Of a stretch of 64,000 nt of DNA, positions 30,555-40,210 are shown piece after piece. Every line of letters begins with the position of its first letter. Position 1 is the first letter of the stretch. The notes beneath the pieces were generated by a model that had not been told where the DNA came from, searched no databases, and saw nothing but the letters and a program-made list of their open reading frames with translations. Source of the stretch: Spirabiliibacterium falconis (lineage in GTDB: Bacteria; Pseudomonadota; Gammaproteobacteria; Enterobacterales; Pasteurellaceae); assembly GCF_014885015.1 (NCBI RefSeq), contig NZ_JABMIJ010000004.1, positions 186,001 through 250,000 of the forward strand, read 5' to 3'. The position numbers were made by a program, and so were the translations under genes.

Positions 30555-31859
30555 TTAGTTTTTAGTAAGAAATGGAGACCAAGCAGGGAACTTAATTTGA
30601 CCGTCCACACCTGGCAACCGCGCTTTAAAGCGTCCATCGGTAGACACCAATTGTAGCACTTTACCTAGCCCTTGGGTAGAGCTATAAATAATCATAATTC
30701 CATTTGGTGACACACTTGGACTCTCGTCTAAGAATGTTGAACCTAACACTTCAACCTTTCCTGTTGCGAGATCTTTTTTCACAATATGATCAGAATCGAT
30801 CATAATTAAATTTTTACCATCTGCTGTAATTTGTCCACTATAACTGCGACCACCACTACCAACATAGCTTGCTCCGCCGCCATTTGAGCTCATCATATAC
30901 ACTTGTGGGCTACCACTTCTATCAGAAGTGAATACAATTGAGCGGCCATCTGGAGACCAGCTTGGTTCTGTGTTGTTACCTGCATCACGCGTAAGTTGCA
31001 CTTCACCACCGCCATTAATATTTTTCACATAAATATTCAGTTTACCATCACGAGATGAAGCATACGCTAAGCGTGAACCATCAGGTGAGAAAGCGGGTGC
31101 TCCATTATGACGTGGTGCGGATGCAACGACCTTGCGAGCACCAGAATTGAGATCTTGGGTCACAATTTGTGATTTTTTATTCTCAAAGCTCACGTAGGCT
31201 AATTTTTTGCCATCTGCTGACCAGCTTGGTGACATGATAGGTTGTGAGCTACGATTAACGATAAATTGGTTATGTCCATCATAATCGGCTACACGTAATT
31301 CATACGGTTTTGATCCACCATTATGTTGTACAACATAAGCAATACGCGTGCGAAATGCGCCACGAATACCAGTAAGTTTTTCAAATACTTCATCACTTAC
31401 AGTATGTGCACCATAGCGAAGTTGTTTATTATTTGGAATATGGTAGCTATTTTGCATCAATACAGAACCCGCGGCACCTGCACCACCAATTGTATCAACT
31501 AGTTGATACGCTATGTTATAACCTGAACCGTCTGGCGTAATTTGCCCAACAATAATTTCACTAATACCTAGCGCAGACCACGCTTCAGGATTTACTTCAG
31601 CAGCAGATGCTGGTTTTTGCGGCATACGAGCAGGAGCGATTGGGTTAAATTTACCGCTATTACGTAAATCTGCGGATACAATATCTGCAATATCCACTGG
31701 TGCACTGCCCGGACCATTCCATTTAAAAGGCACGACTGCCATAGGTTGTGCACCGTCGACCCCTTCATCAATCACAATACGCACTTCTTCGGCTTTCACG
31801 CTGGCTACCAGCACAAACAAAAAGCCAAGTGCGGTCAAAATTTGTTTAAGTTGTTTCAT
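30555..31859 (-). CDS. tolB: Tol-Pal system protein TolB
   Basis: Periplasmic protein linking TolA with Pal. It has 434 residues with a signal peptide of about 23 residues ending SVKA. There is an N-terminal domain, then a six-bladed beta propeller seen as repeats such as [29 protein letters not shown] and [17 protein letters not shown]. It lies between tolA and pal with small gaps. The only uptake core lies in the signal-peptide region. Confidence 0.97.
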   Translation of the reverse strand: MKQLKQILTALGFLFVLVASVKAEEVRIVIDEGVDGAQPMAVVPFKWNGPGSAPVDIADIVSADLRNSGKFNPIAPARMPQKPASAAEVNPEAWSALGISEIIVGQITPDGSGYNIAYQLVDTIGGAGAAGSVLMQNSYHIPNNKQLRYGAHTVSDEVFEKLTGIRGAFRTRIAYVVQHNGGSKPYELRVADYDGHNQFIVNRSSQPIMSPSWSADGKKLAYVSFENKKSQIVTQDLNSGARKVVASAPRHNGAPAFSPDGSRLAYASSRDGKLNIYVKNINGGGEVQLTRDAGNNTEPSWSPDGRSIVFTSDRSGSPQVYMMSSNGGGASYVGSGGRSYSGQITADGKNLIMIDSDHIVKKDLATGKVEVLGSTFLDESPSVSPNGIMIIYSSTQGLGKVLQLVSTDGRFKARLPGVDGQIKFPAWSPFLTKN

Positions 31860-31885
31860 TCAAACCACCTGTTAATCAATTGTGT

Positions 31886-32977
31886 TTATTTTAAATCAAA
31901 CTCAATGGTTGGATTTTTATACTTATTGTAAACCGCATCAGAAGGTGCCGCAGGGACTTTACGTGTTCCCTTAATTGCTCTGAGTGCTGAATTACAAATA
32001 TCATTAGGACCAGATACCTTATCATAGCCCAAAATCGTTCCGTCACGCGCAAGTGAAATACGAACACTACACACTTTACCCGCAAAGCTCGGATCGCGAA
32101 TAAATCGACGCTGTATCACCCGTTTAATGACACCAGCATACTGATCACCGACTTTATCACCATTTCCATTGCCCGCAGCAGCACCCTGTCCTTGTGTTCC
32201 CTTACCATTTTGATTAGAACCACGATTTGCCGAACCACCACCTATGGTGCCATTATTGATCAAATCATCCAGTGCAGCTTGCTGAGCTGCTTTTTGCTCT
32301 TTTGCTTTCGCTGCTGCTTTTGCCTTAGCTTCTGCTGCCGCTTTGGCTTTGGCTTCAGCCTCTGCTTTTGCCTTAGCTTCTGCTACCGCTTTGGCTTTAG
32401 CTTCAGCCTCTGCTTTTGTCTTAGCTTCTGCTGCCGCTTTAGCTTTGGCTTCAGCCTCTGCTTTTGCCTTAGCTTCTGCTGCCGCTTTGGCTTTGGCTTC
32501 AGCCTCTGCTTTCGCCTTGGCTTCTGCTGCCGCTTTGGCTTTGGTTTCAGCTTCCGCTTTCACCCTAGCTTCTTCTGCCGCTTTGGCTTTAGCTTCAGCT
32601 TTCGCTTTTTGCTGCTGTAATTTTTCCTGCTCAAGCATTTTTTGACGTTGCTCTTCACGTGCTTGCTCGGCTGCTTTTTCTTCTAACTCACGTTGCTTTT
32701 GTTGCTCACGCTGCGCTATTTCACGTTTTTCTTGTTCTTGTTTTGCTCGTTCAATATCGCCTTTTTGCTGTTGTTTGACACGACCAAGCTCTCGTGCTAC
32801 TTGTCCTGTATCAACCATAACAACACCCATAGTCTCACCATCACCTTCGCCGCCACCCATTGCGGGCATATAGTGATACCAAAGTGATCCTAAAATCAAC
32901 GCAAGAAAGAGTAGTGCATGCAAGAAAACTGAAACAAAAACAGCACGACTTAACTTCTTATTTTTATCACTTCGCAC
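31886..32977 (-). CDS. tolA: Tol-Pal system protein TolA
   Basis: Inner membrane protein that spans the periplasm and connects the TolQR motor to TolB-Pal. It has 363 residues: one membrane helix at about 13-33, a long Lys/Ala/Glu-rich helical domain (about 65-235) and a C-terminal globular domain (about 275-363) with two cysteines (303 and 328). The start is GTG behind AAGGA. The middle domain contains five near-identical 16-residue repeats (see the repeat entry), so its length may vary between strains. Confidence 0.96.
   Translation of the reverse strand: MRSDKNKKLSRAVFVSVFLHALLFLALILGSLWYHYMPAMGGGEGDGETMGVVMVDTGQVARELGRVKQQQKGDIERAKQEQEKREIAQREQQKQRELEEKAAEQAREEQRQKMLEQEKLQQQKAKAEAKAKAAEEARVKAEAETKAKAAAEAKAKAEAEAKAKAAAEAKAKAEAEAKAKAAAEAKTKAEAEAKAKAVAEAKAKAEAEAKAKAAAEAKAKAAAKAKEQKAAQQAALDDLINNGTIGGGSANRGSNQNGKGTQGQGAAAGNGNGDKVGDQYAGVIKRVIQRRFIRDPSFAGKVCSVRISLARDGTILGYDKVSGPNDICNSALRAIKGTRKVPAAPSDAVYNKYKNPTIEFDLK
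32321..32560 (-). repeat. Five tandem 48-bp repeats in tolA
   Basis: Residues 140-219 of TolA are five consecutive units of the form KAEAEAKAKAAAEAKA with few substitutions (T, V), each encoded by a 48-base unit. The high DNA identity between units suggests slippage or unequal crossing-over. The opposite strand gives long but meaningless open frames here. Confidence 0.92.
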
Positions 32978-32991
32978 ACTGCATCCTTTAG

Positions 32992-33414
32992 TTAGAGCGG
33001 ATTGGTCATTAAGCCTGCTTTATCAACACCAGCCAAATGCAACAAACTCAATCCTTTAATAATTTCTTCATAAGGTGCTTCTTTTGCTCCACCGACTAAA
33101 AACGTCGTTTCTTTATCCTTATCAAAAATCGCCTTTGTCATCTCTGTGACCGCACTTTCACTTAAATTTTCATTGCGTTGTCCATCAATGACCAACGTAT
33201 ATTCTCCAACCCCTGTTACCTCTAGTATTACGGGTGTTTTATCTTCATTAGACACGCTTTTGCTATCAGCTGAATCAGGTAACTCAACTTCAACACTTTG
33301 GCTAATAATCGGTGCAGTTGCCATGAAAATAAGCAACAGCACCAGTAATACGTCTAAAAAAGGCACAATATTGATTTCTGATTTGACATTTCGTCTTTGA
33401 CGTCTATATGCCAT
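32992..33414 (-). CDS. tolR: Tol-Pal system protein TolR
   Basis: ExbD/TolR-family subunit of the proton-driven TolQR motor. It has 140 residues, with one membrane helix at about 18-38 in which INIVPFLDVLLVLLLIFM carries the proton-pathway aspartate. The C-terminal domain is periplasmic. A GGAGG site precedes the ATG. It sits between tolQ and tolA. Confidence 0.96.
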   Translation of the reverse strand: MAYRRQRRNVKSEINIVPFLDVLLVLLLIFMATAPIISQSVEVELPDSADSKSVSNEDKTPVILEVTGVGEYTLVIDGQRNENLSESAVTEMTKAIFDKDKETTFLVGGAKEAPYEEIIKGLSLLHLAGVDKAGLMTNPL

Positions 33415-33425
33415 AACGCCTCCGA

Positions 33426-34112
33426 TTATGCTGTATGCTGTTTAGCAAATGCTTGGCGATGTAAAATCGTCGTAAACTCATCAATAAAATTACTATAATT
33501 TTGCTCAAGTTTACTCACTCTTAGGCTTAAGCGGTTGTAAGCCATAACAGCTGGAATTGCCGCAAAAAGCCCTATCGCTGTTGCAATCAAAGCTTCTGCG
33601 ATACCAGGGGCAACCATTTGTAATGTAGCTTGTTTCACATTACTTAATGCCATAAATGCGTGCATAATTCCCCATACAGTACCAAATAACCCAATATATG
33701 GGCTAATTGACGCTACCGTTGCCAAAAAGGGAATGCGATTTTCAACATCTTCAATTTCGCGATTGAGCGTTAAGTTCATAGCGCGCGTTGTACCTTGAAT
33801 CACCGCTTCTGGAGAACTGTGCGTTGACTGTAAACGTAAAAATTCTTTAAAACCGACATAGAAAATCTGCTCACTTCCACTTAATCCGTCACGACGATTT
33901 TCAAGTCCATCATACAGCTTATGTAAATCTTCACCTGACCAGAACCGATCTTCAAACGTCGCTGATGATTTGAGTGCCTGACGCAAAATAGCACTACGCT
34001 GAATCATAATCGCCCATGAAATAATGGAAAATAAGATAAGAATACCGATTACAATTTGCACTACGATACTCGCATCTAAAAATAATTGTAGAAAGTTTAA
34101 CTCATTTGACAT
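33426..34112 (-). CDS. tolQ: Tol-Pal system protein TolQ
   Basis: ExbB/TolQ-family motor stator, 228 residues with three membrane segments (about 13-33, 130-155 and 170-195). The conserved block [21 protein letters not shown] is present, as is [20 protein letters not shown] in the third helix. It is preceded by ybgC with 8 bases between and followed by tolR. Confidence 0.96.
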   Translation of the reverse strand: MSNELNFLQLFLDASIVVQIVIGILILFSIISWAIMIQRSAILRQALKSSATFEDRFWSGEDLHKLYDGLENRRDGLSGSEQIFYVGFKEFLRLQSTHSSPEAVIQGTTRAMNLTLNREIEDVENRIPFLATVASISPYIGLFGTVWGIMHAFMALSNVKQATLQMVAPGIAEALIATAIGLFAAIPAVMAYNRLSLRVSKLEQNYSNFIDEFTTILHRQAFAKQHTA

Positions 34113-34120
34113 TCAAAACC

Positions 34121-34534
34121 TCAATCGTCAATATCACTACTGTGTAAAATAAAAGCACTACGAATATCGCTCGGCAGTGCCATAGGTTTCATTTTGCTTA
34201 TATCGACTGCTGCAATTACCACATTAGCTTGTGATAAGCAGCAATCATCCCGCCATAGGCTTTGCGTAAAAACTAAACTTGCGCCTTTAATTTGGCTAAC
34301 CGCACTTTGTACGATTAATTCATCATCAAGTTTAGCTGGAAAGCGATAATCCAACGCTAATTTTTTGACCACAAACGCAAGTTGCATTTTTTCAAGCAAG
34401 ATTTTTTGCTCAAAGCCAAGTTGACGTAAAAACTCTGTTCTCGCACGTTCAAAAAAGTGTAGATAACGGGCGTGATAGACTACGCCACCTGCATCCGTAT
34501 CTTCATAATAAACTCGCAATTTAAAACACAGCAC
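34121..34534 (-). CDS. ybgC: Acyl-CoA thioesterase YbgC
   Basis: Hotdog-fold thioesterase of the tol-pal operon, 137 residues. The catalytic signature YYEDTDAGGVVYHARYLHFFERARTE is intact and contains the active-site aspartate. H. influenzae YbgC was shown to hydrolyse short-chain acyl-CoAs; in other bacteria it is linked to phospholipid metabolism. The start is a GTG with a GAGG site at slightly long spacing. It is the first gene of ybgC-tolQRAB-pal. Confidence 0.95.
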   Translation of the reverse strand: MLCFKLRVYYEDTDAGGVVYHARYLHFFERARTEFLRQLGFEQKILLEKMQLAFVVKKLALDYRFPAKLDDELIVQSAVSQIKGASLVFTQSLWRDDCCLSQANVVIAAVDISKMKPMALPSDIRSAFILHSSDIDD

Positions 34535-34646
34535 CGTGCGAATCCTCGCTATTTAAAATGTGATATTATCAAGAATTGCTATGCGATTGTCTAGCACTAT
34601 CCAATATATTACGCTATTAGACCGCACTTTTATCAGATTGTTCTGT

Positions 34647-34674
34647 AAAAAAGCACCTCTTTTGAGATGCTTTC
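34647..34674 (-). terminator. Rho-independent terminator of the cyd operon
   Basis: On the minus strand, GCATCTC / GAGGTGC with an AAAA loop (one G-T pair) is followed by six Ts. It lies just past ybgE and separates cydABX-ybgE from ybgC-tol-pal. Confidence 0.9.
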
Positions 34675-34681
34675 AACATTA

Positions 34682-34966
34682 CTATAAATATAAAAAAATA
34701 AGCCCTGATATAGCAGCAATATAGCCTATTAGGGGATTAAAGATGAGCTTCCATCGCGTTTTGATAAGATCAAGCCCCATACCATGAATCCATAAAATAG
34801 ATGTTCCCCAGATTAAAAATGAGGTAAATAATGGTGATGGTCCACCAAAATCAAGGGCAAAACGCTTGGCGTTCAAAAACATTGTTACCATTAAAACGGC
34901 AGCCAATATAAGTGAAAGGGCTCGCCACGAGCCCTTATTTACCGATTGATAAAGTTTATTTAACAT
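34682..34966 (-). CDS. ybgE: Cyd operon protein YbgE
   Basis: Small inner membrane protein of 94 residues with three hydrophobic segments, always linked to cytochrome bd genes; function unknown. It is recognised by position after cydX and by WRALSLILAAVLM near the N terminus, matching the RALS region of E. coli YbgE. I place the start at the ATG at 34966, overlapping cydX by 11 bases. In-frame ATGs at 34975 and 34978 are alternatives, and none has a strong ribosome-binding site. Confidence 0.82.
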   Translation of the reverse strand: MLNKLYQSVNKGSWRALSLILAAVLMVTMFLNAKRFALDFGGPSPLFTSFLIWGTSILWIHGMGLDLIKTRWKLIFNPLIGYIAAISGLIFLYL

Positions 34967-35069
34967 TACTTTCATCATCAAATGTGCCTGTTTTTTCAGC
35001 ACTAATGGTTACAATAGCTGAAAACATAACAGCAAGCATAACCCCTAAAATCCATACAACGTAATACAT
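34956..35069 (-). CDS. cydX: Cytochrome bd oxidase small subunit CydX
   Basis: 37-residue single-span membrane protein: MYYVVWILGVMLAVMFSAIV, then TISAEKTGTFDDESNVK. The N-terminal pattern (M-Y-Y-x-x-W-I-L-G) and a conserved glutamate after the helix identify CydX, needed for stable cytochrome bd-I. It has a perfect AGGAGG site five bases before the ATG and lies 9 bases after cydB. Confidence 0.93.
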   Translation of the reverse strand: MYYVVWILGVMLAVMFSAIVTISAEKTGTFDDESNVK

Positions 35070-35078
35070 TATGTCCTC

Positions 35079-36215
35079 CTAGTAAAGTGAGCTTTTGTTG
35101 TTTTCAATGAAGTTACTATCAATACGTCCGAACATTTTGATATAAGCCCAGATGGTATATGCAAGCAAAATCACAACAAAAACTAATGCAAAACCAAGCA
35201 TTAAGGTTAATGTTAATTGACTTGAAGTTGCATCCCACATAGTTAAACTTGTATTAGGTTGTGTAATAGATGGCATAATGAATGGGAACATTGCTACGCC
35301 ACAGGTAAAAATGATACCCGCCATCGTTAATGACGAAAATAAAAATGCAAAACCTGAACGATTCGCTTTGGAAAACACAATATTCAACAATGCACTTACA
35401 AGCCCCAATGCTGGAATTGCCCATAAAATTGGCATTGCTTTATAATTATTGAACCATGCTCCCGTTTCAAGTACAACTTCTTTGCCTAACGGTGTTGAAG
35501 CAGCATTATGATCCATAACGCTGGTGATAACAAAGCCATCTTTGAATAATAACCATACGCCCGCTAATGCAAAAGTGATCAATGTTGCAAATGCACCAAC
35601 TTGCGTTACCATTCTTGCACGATCACGCAAATCGCCAGTTGTTTTCATTTGTAGCCACGCTGCACCTTGAGTCGTTAACATAGACAGGCTAATTAATCCA
35701 CACAGTAATGCAAATGGATTTAATAATTCCCAGAATGAACCTGTATATTTTACTTGTAAAATATCATTAAACTCAAAAGGTACGCCTTGGAGCAAATTAC
35801 CAAATGCCACACCAAATACTAATGAAGGTACTAAGCCACTAATACAGAGCCCCCAATCCCATGCGGTACGCCATTTTGGACTATCAATTTTAGCACGATA
35901 TTCTAACCCTACTGGACGGAAGAATAGTGCTGCTAGCACCAAAATCATGGCAATAAAGAAACCTGAGAAAGAGGTTGCATAAACCATCGGCCAAGCTGCA
36001 AACATTGCACCACCTGCAGTAAGTAACCATACTTGGTTACCATCCCAGTGCGGTGCAATAGTATTGATCATCACACGGCGTTCAACCTCTTTTTTTCCTG
36101 CAAAAGGAAGTAAGGTTAACACCCCCATATCAAAACCGTCTGTTACTGCAAATCCTAACAGCAATACGCCAACCAGCAGCCACCAGATAAAACGGAGAAT
36201 TTCGTAATCAATCAT
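35079..36215 (-). CDS. cydB: Cytochrome bd ubiquinol oxidase subunit II
   Basis: Membrane subunit of the bd-type terminal oxidase used at low oxygen. It has 378 residues and about nine membrane segments. Typical blocks are FIWWLLVGVLLLGFAVTDGFD at the N terminus and the APHWDGNQVWLLTAGGAMFAAWP region. A strong GGAG site supports the start. It lies between cydA and cydX. No exact uptake core occurs in cydB or most of cydA, the longest such gap in the window. Confidence 0.97.
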   Translation of the reverse strand: MIDYEILRFIWWLLVGVLLLGFAVTDGFDMGVLTLLPFAGKKEVERRVMINTIAPHWDGNQVWLLTAGGAMFAAWPMVYATSFSGFFIAMILVLAALFFRPVGLEYRAKIDSPKWRTAWDWGLCISGLVPSLVFGVAFGNLLQGVPFEFNDILQVKYTGSFWELLNPFALLCGLISLSMLTTQGAAWLQMKTTGDLRDRARMVTQVGAFATLITFALAGVWLLFKDGFVITSVMDHNAASTPLGKEVVLETGAWFNNYKAMPILWAIPALGLVSALLNIVFSKANRSGFAFLFSSLTMAGIIFTCGVAMFPFIMPSITQPNTSLTMWDATSSQLTLTLMLGFALVFVVILLAYTIWAYIKMFGRIDSNFIENNKSSLY

Positions 36216-36229
36216 CTTTTGTCTCCTGC

Positions 36230-37780
36230 TTATTTCGCTGTTTGTTCAAAATAGTAACGACCTGTTTTTAATGCACTTGGCCCTAAACGACCATATTTAA
36301 ACATTAAATACATCTCTGCTACCAAGAAAATACTGTAGATCGTACAGATAGTAATAATAGAGAACCAAAGATCGCCAGTTGTTAGATCAGAATGTGCCAC
36401 ACCCACTGGTAACATATTATAAATAGCCCAAGGTTGACGACCATATTCTGTTAAGAACCAGCCGCTTTCAATCGCAATCCAAGGTAGTGGTAAACTCCAC
36501 AATAACACTCGGTGCACCCAGCGACGTTGTCCAATTTTTTTACTGATAGTCGTTGCAAATGCAGCAATTAATAACAGCAACAGCAAACCACCCACAGCCA
36601 TCATTACACGGAAAGCATAAAAGGTTGGACCTACTTTAGGAATAGTATCCGCGGCGGCTTGCTTAATTTGCTCATCAGTCGCATCAAGTACATTATCAGT
36701 ATAACGTTTTAGCAACAATCCAAAGCCAAGATCTTTTTCATATTCTTTAAATTGTGCCTTATCTGCCTCAGAATAATCCCCACTACGCAATTTATGTAAC
36801 AACTCGTAGGCAATCATACCGTTACGAACACGTTGCTCATTTTCCACTTTTAAATCACGTAACCCCGTAATTTGTTCAGTCAATGAACGCGTTGCAATAA
36901 TCCCTGCTGCATAAGGAATAGAAATCGCAAAATCATTTTCCATTTCTTTTTCATTTGGAATTACAAATAAATTCCATGCTGCTGGTGCTGGCTCAGTGTG
37001 CCACTCGCCTTCCATTGCCGCTAATTTTACAGGCTGAGCTTTACCAATATAGTAACCAGACTCGTCTCCCATAATCATTACAGAAATAATCGCAATTAAA
37101 CCAAATGGTGCAGCAACGGAGAATGAACGTTTCGCAAAGCCAATATCACGTCCTTTTAATAAGTAATAAGAACTAATACTTAATACAAAAATTGCACCAC
37201 AGACATAACCTGCTGATAACGTATGCATAAATTTAGTCTGTGCAATTGGACTTAACCAAAGATCTAAGAAACTGGTCATTTCCATGCGCATTGTTTCAAA
37301 ATTGAATTCTGATCCCACTGGTTTTTGCATCCAACCATTCGCCACCAAAATCCACATTGCTGATAGATTTGAACCAATCGCCACAAGATAGGTTGAAAGT
37401 AAATGTTTACCTTTTGATAAACGATCCCAACCAAAGAAGAACAAACCAACAAATGTTGATTCCATAAAGAAAGCAAGCAACGCCTCAACCGCCAATGGCG
37501 CACCAAAAATATCCCCAACATAGTGAGAATAGTATGACCAGTTCGTGCCAAATTGGAACTCCATTGTTATCCCTGTGGTAACCCCTAAGGCAAAGTTGAT
37601 ACCAAATAGTTTACCCCAAAATTTGGTCATATCTTTATACACTTCTTTGCCAGTCACCACATAAAGTGTTTCCATAATCACCAGGATAAAAGAAAGCCCT
37701 AATGTGAGAGGCACAAACAAAAAGTGATAAAGTGCGGTTAATGCGAACTGCAATCGAGAGAGTTCAACAATATCTAACAT
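36230..37780 (-). CDS. cydA: Cytochrome bd ubiquinol oxidase subunit I
   Basis: Heme-bearing subunit with the quinol site, 516 residues. His19 (in [12 protein letters not shown]) is the expected heme b595 ligand; the quinol-loop region lies around residues 240-340, and the conserved block [13 protein letters not shown] follows. The AAGGAG site is strong. It is first in cydAB-cydX-ybgE. The upstream 450 bases hold a series of inverted repeats and a perfect FNR box, so oxygen control is likely. Confidence 0.97.
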   Translation of the reverse strand: MLDIVELSRLQFALTALYHFLFVPLTLGLSFILVIMETLYVVTGKEVYKDMTKFWGKLFGINFALGVTTGITMEFQFGTNWSYYSHYVGDIFGAPLAVEALLAFFMESTFVGLFFFGWDRLSKGKHLLSTYLVAIGSNLSAMWILVANGWMQKPVGSEFNFETMRMEMTSFLDLWLSPIAQTKFMHTLSAGYVCGAIFVLSISSYYLLKGRDIGFAKRSFSVAAPFGLIAIISVMIMGDESGYYIGKAQPVKLAAMEGEWHTEPAPAAWNLFVIPNEKEMENDFAISIPYAAGIIATRSLTEQITGLRDLKVENEQRVRNGMIAYELLHKLRSGDYSEADKAQFKEYEKDLGFGLLLKRYTDNVLDATDEQIKQAAADTIPKVGPTFYAFRVMMAVGGLLLLLLIAAFATTISKKIGQRRWVHRVLLWSLPLPWIAIESGWFLTEYGRQPWAIYNMLPVGVAHSDLTTGDLWFSIITICTIYSIFLVAEMYLMFKYGRLGPSALKTGRYYFEQTAK

Positions 37781-37793
37781 CTCAACTCCTTGT

Positions 37794-37966
37794 AAACACT
37801 ACAAGTTTTAGTGTTTGATTACATAATGTAATCACCCCAGACATTTCAAACGAAATGCCACATAAAACTCACCGCACTTTTCTTACAAAGAGCTGAAAAT
37901 CAATTAGTTAGTAAGAAAAGTGAGAATAAGTAAATAACCCTATTTATCATACCTGTAATCAGGTAT
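37794..37966. promoter_or_regulatory. Series of five inverted repeats in the cydA upstream region
   Basis: Counting away from cydA: (1) AAACACTA / TAGTGTTT, 7-base loop, 37794-37816. (2) TGATTACAT-A-ATGTAATCA, a perfect 19-base palindrome, 37816-37834. (3) CATTTC / GAAATG, 37842-37857. (4) CACTTTTCTTAC / GTAAGAAAAGTG, 24-base loop, 37875-37922. (5) ATACCTG / CAGGTAT with 4 bases between, 37949-37966. Repeats 2 and 5 look like protein operators; 1, 3 and 4 look more like RNA stems. No regulator is assigned. Confidence 0.6.
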
Positions 37967-38045
37967 AAAAAACAGAAATTTTAATATTTCTTTCACATTT
38001 TATTACAAAGATCAAAAAATCACGAAACCAAACTGGAGTCAAAAA

Positions 38046-38059
38046 TTGATATAAATCAA
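38046..38059. promoter_or_regulatory. Perfect FNR box between cydA and the small secreted protein gene
   Basis: TTGAT-ATAA-ATCAA matches the FNR consensus TTGAT-N4-ATCAA at every defined base. It is about 265 bases upstream of cydA and about 170 bases upstream of the divergent gene at 38228, so it could control either. The rest of 37967-38227 is AT-rich with no other feature I can name. Confidence 0.75.
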
Positions 38060-38227
38060 CTTTATGAAAAATATCTTACTTTTTAAACATATACCTTATT
38101 AAATTACTTGGTTATTTATTCAAAAATTTACGTTATTTTAATGAGAAAAAATAGACATTACCGCATTAATTTGTTACTTTTGAACAGATATTGCAAATCA
38201 TCCTAATAAACTTTGGAAAGGGCGAAT

Positions 38228-38527
38228 ATGGGACAGAAAATAACATTAATACTCGGGGTAATCGTTGGATTCAGTGCGGTTTCTTTGAATGCACAAGCAG
38301 AGCAATTGCCAACACAATGCAAAAAGCTATTTAATGAAACAGAGCAATTGATTAAGGAAGCTGAACAACAACCAGGAACCCATACCCAATTCGCATCAAT
38401 TAAAAATAAACTTTCACAAAGTAAAAAACAAATTCTTGCACTAGATCGCGACGTTCAAATTAAAAGTTGTGATAAAGGCTTAACCGCACTTAATAATTTG
38501 AAAAATAAAGATATTAGCAATAATTAA
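38228..38527 (+). CDS. Small secreted protein, possibly DUF5339 family
   Basis: 99-residue protein of unknown function with a signal peptide of about 24 residues ending NAQA, followed by a charged, helical mature part of 75 residues with two cysteines (31 and 81) that may form a disulfide in the periplasm. It resembles small Pasteurellaceae proteins that I recall under DUF5339, but I am not certain. The start follows GGAAAGGG. It is divergent from cydA with a perfect FNR box between them, and its stop overlaps the ruvB stop from the other strand. Confidence 0.75.
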   Translation: MGQKITLILGVIVGFSAVSLNAQAEQLPTQCKKLFNETEQLIKEAEQQPGTHTQFASIKNKLSQSKKQILALDRDVQIKSCDKGLTALNNLKNKDISNN

Positions 38528-39540
38528 TAGCGTCTATTTTCTGGATAATCTAGCCCTAGATGTAGATACGTCTGCGCTGTGGCAATTCGACCACGAGGTG
38601 TACGCTGTAAAAATCCCTGCTGAATTAAAAACGGCTCTAGTACATCTTCGATGGTTTCTCGCTCTTCCCCAATGGCTGCAGCCAGACTATCCAATCCAAC
38701 GGGACCGCCTGAAAATTGTTGAACCAATGCGAGCAGTAATTTTCGATCTAAATAGTCAAAACCTTGGTGGTCAATATCGAGCATTTTCAACGCATCTTTC
38801 GCAACATCAACCGTAATCACGCCTTGATTTTTCACATCGGCAAAATCACGCACGCGTCGTAATAACCGATTAGCAATACGAGGCGTGCCACGTGATCGCT
38901 TCGCCACTTCAAATGCAGCATTTTCTTGCAGTTTAAGTTGTAAACACTGGCTGCTGCGTTTCACAATAGCAGTAAGATCGTCAATCGAATAAAATTCTAA
39001 GCGTTGTACAATCCCGAAACGATCACGCAAAGGTGACGTTAATGAGCCAGCCCGCGTTGTTGCTCCAACCAATGTGAACGGCGGCAAATCTAATTTTATT
39101 GAGCGAGCGGCAGGACCTTCACCAATCATAATATCGAGCTGATAGTCTTCCATTGCAGGGTAAAGAACTTCCTCAATCGCTGGTGAAAGCCGATGAATTT
39201 CATCAATGAACAGAACATCATGCTCCTCAAGATTTGTTAGCATTGCGGCTAAATCCCCTGCCTTTTCAAGAACGGGACCTGATGTCGTGCGAATATTCAC
39301 CCCCATTTCATTGGCGATAATATTTGCCAGCGTGGTTTTGCCAAGCCCTGGGGGACCAAAAATTAAAAGATGGTCGAGCGCATCACGGCGTAATTTGGCA
39401 GCTTGGATAAAAATTTCCATCTGTTCTCGCACCGCACTTTGCCCAATATAATCTTGCAATAATTTCGGACGAATAGCACGATCAATGGTATCCTCTCCCC
39501 CGAGGTCAACTGCGCTAATAATTCTATCTGCCTCTATCAT
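38524..39540 (-). CDS. ruvB: Holliday junction branch migration ATPase RuvB
   Basis: AAA+ motor that drives branch migration of Holliday junctions with RuvA. It has 338 residues, Walker [10 protein letters not shown] at 62-70 and Walker B FIDEIH at 111-116. The C-terminal winged-helix part includes [12 protein letters not shown]. It follows ruvA by 7 bases, with an AGGTGAG site. It converges with the small secreted protein gene, the two stop codons overlapping. Confidence 0.97.
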   Translation of the reverse strand: MIEADRIISAVDLGGEDTIDRAIRPKLLQDYIGQSAVREQMEIFIQAAKLRRDALDHLLIFGPPGLGKTTLANIIANEMGVNIRTTSGPVLEKAGDLAAMLTNLEEHDVLFIDEIHRLSPAIEEVLYPAMEDYQLDIMIGEGPAARSIKLDLPPFTLVGATTRAGSLTSPLRDRFGIVQRLEFYSIDDLTAIVKRSSQCLQLKLQENAAFEVAKRSRGTPRIANRLLRRVRDFADVKNQGVITVDVAKDALKMLDIDHQGFDYLDRKLLLALVQQFSGGPVGLDSLAAAIGEERETIEDVLEPFLIQQGFLQRTPRGRIATAQTYLHLGLDYPENRRY

Positions 39541-39547
39541 CTCTCAC

Positions 39548-40150
39548 CTATAGTGCGCTTTTTAATGCCTCACGAATCAACATTTCACAGCTAAAATCAT
39601 CTTTCGCTACACGCTTAACCATTTTCTCAGCCTCTTGTGCCTTGTACCCTAGCGCAATTAATGCTGCTACGGCTTCGCTGCTTGGATCCTCCATTGGCAC
39701 CGCACTTTGCATATCAGTGATATTGGCAGTATCAAAATGATGTTTTACGTCTTTAAACTTGCCCTTAAGTTCAACTAACAGCCTTTCAGCTGTTTTTTTC
39801 CCGACACCAGGAATTTTAACTAGCTTAGAAAGTTCTTCACGTTCAATCGCATAAGAAAAGTCATCAACCGACATCGCTGACAAAATTGCCAACGCTAATT
39901 TTGGACCAACACCATTTGTTTTAATCAGTTCACGAAATAAAGTGCGGTCACGCTTTTGCACAAAACCAAACAAGAGATGTGCATCTTCACGAACCACTAG
40001 ATGGGTAAATACGCTGACATGATTACCCGTGTCTGGTAACTGATAAAAACTGGTCATCGGCAATAACAATTCATAGCCCACACCATGAACATCCAGCAAG
40101 ATCTCTGGCGGTTGCTTTTCAATTAACACGCCTTGTAAACGCCCTATCAT
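39548..40150 (-). CDS. ruvA: Holliday junction DNA-binding protein RuvA
   Basis: Tetrameric junction-recognition subunit, 200 residues. It begins [21 protein letters not shown] (OB-fold domain) and has two helix-hairpin-helix motifs ([13 protein letters not shown] and [16 protein letters not shown]). The C-terminal domain is the one that touches RuvB. The ATG has an AAGGA site. It lies 60 bases after ruvC and 7 before ruvB. Confidence 0.97.
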   Translation of the reverse strand: MIGRLQGVLIEKQPPEILLDVHGVGYELLLPMTSFYQLPDTGNHVSVFTHLVVREDAHLLFGFVQKRDRTLFRELIKTNGVGPKLALAILSAMSVDDFSYAIEREELSKLVKIPGVGKKTAERLLVELKGKFKDVKHHFDTANITDMQSAVPMEDPSSEAVAALIALGYKAQEAEKMVKRVAKDDFSCEMLIREALKSAL

Positions 40151-40210
40151 CCTCTTCCTTTACTCTATTTGCATGCTTATAGCATAAATAAAAACTGTAT
40201 AAATATCCAG

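Noticed and set aside
32192-32645. Long open frames on the plus strand opposite tolA, rich in Ala/Leu/Phe/Cys
   Set aside because: They arise from the 48-bp repeats and the biased composition of tolA on the other strand; no ribosome-binding site or homology.
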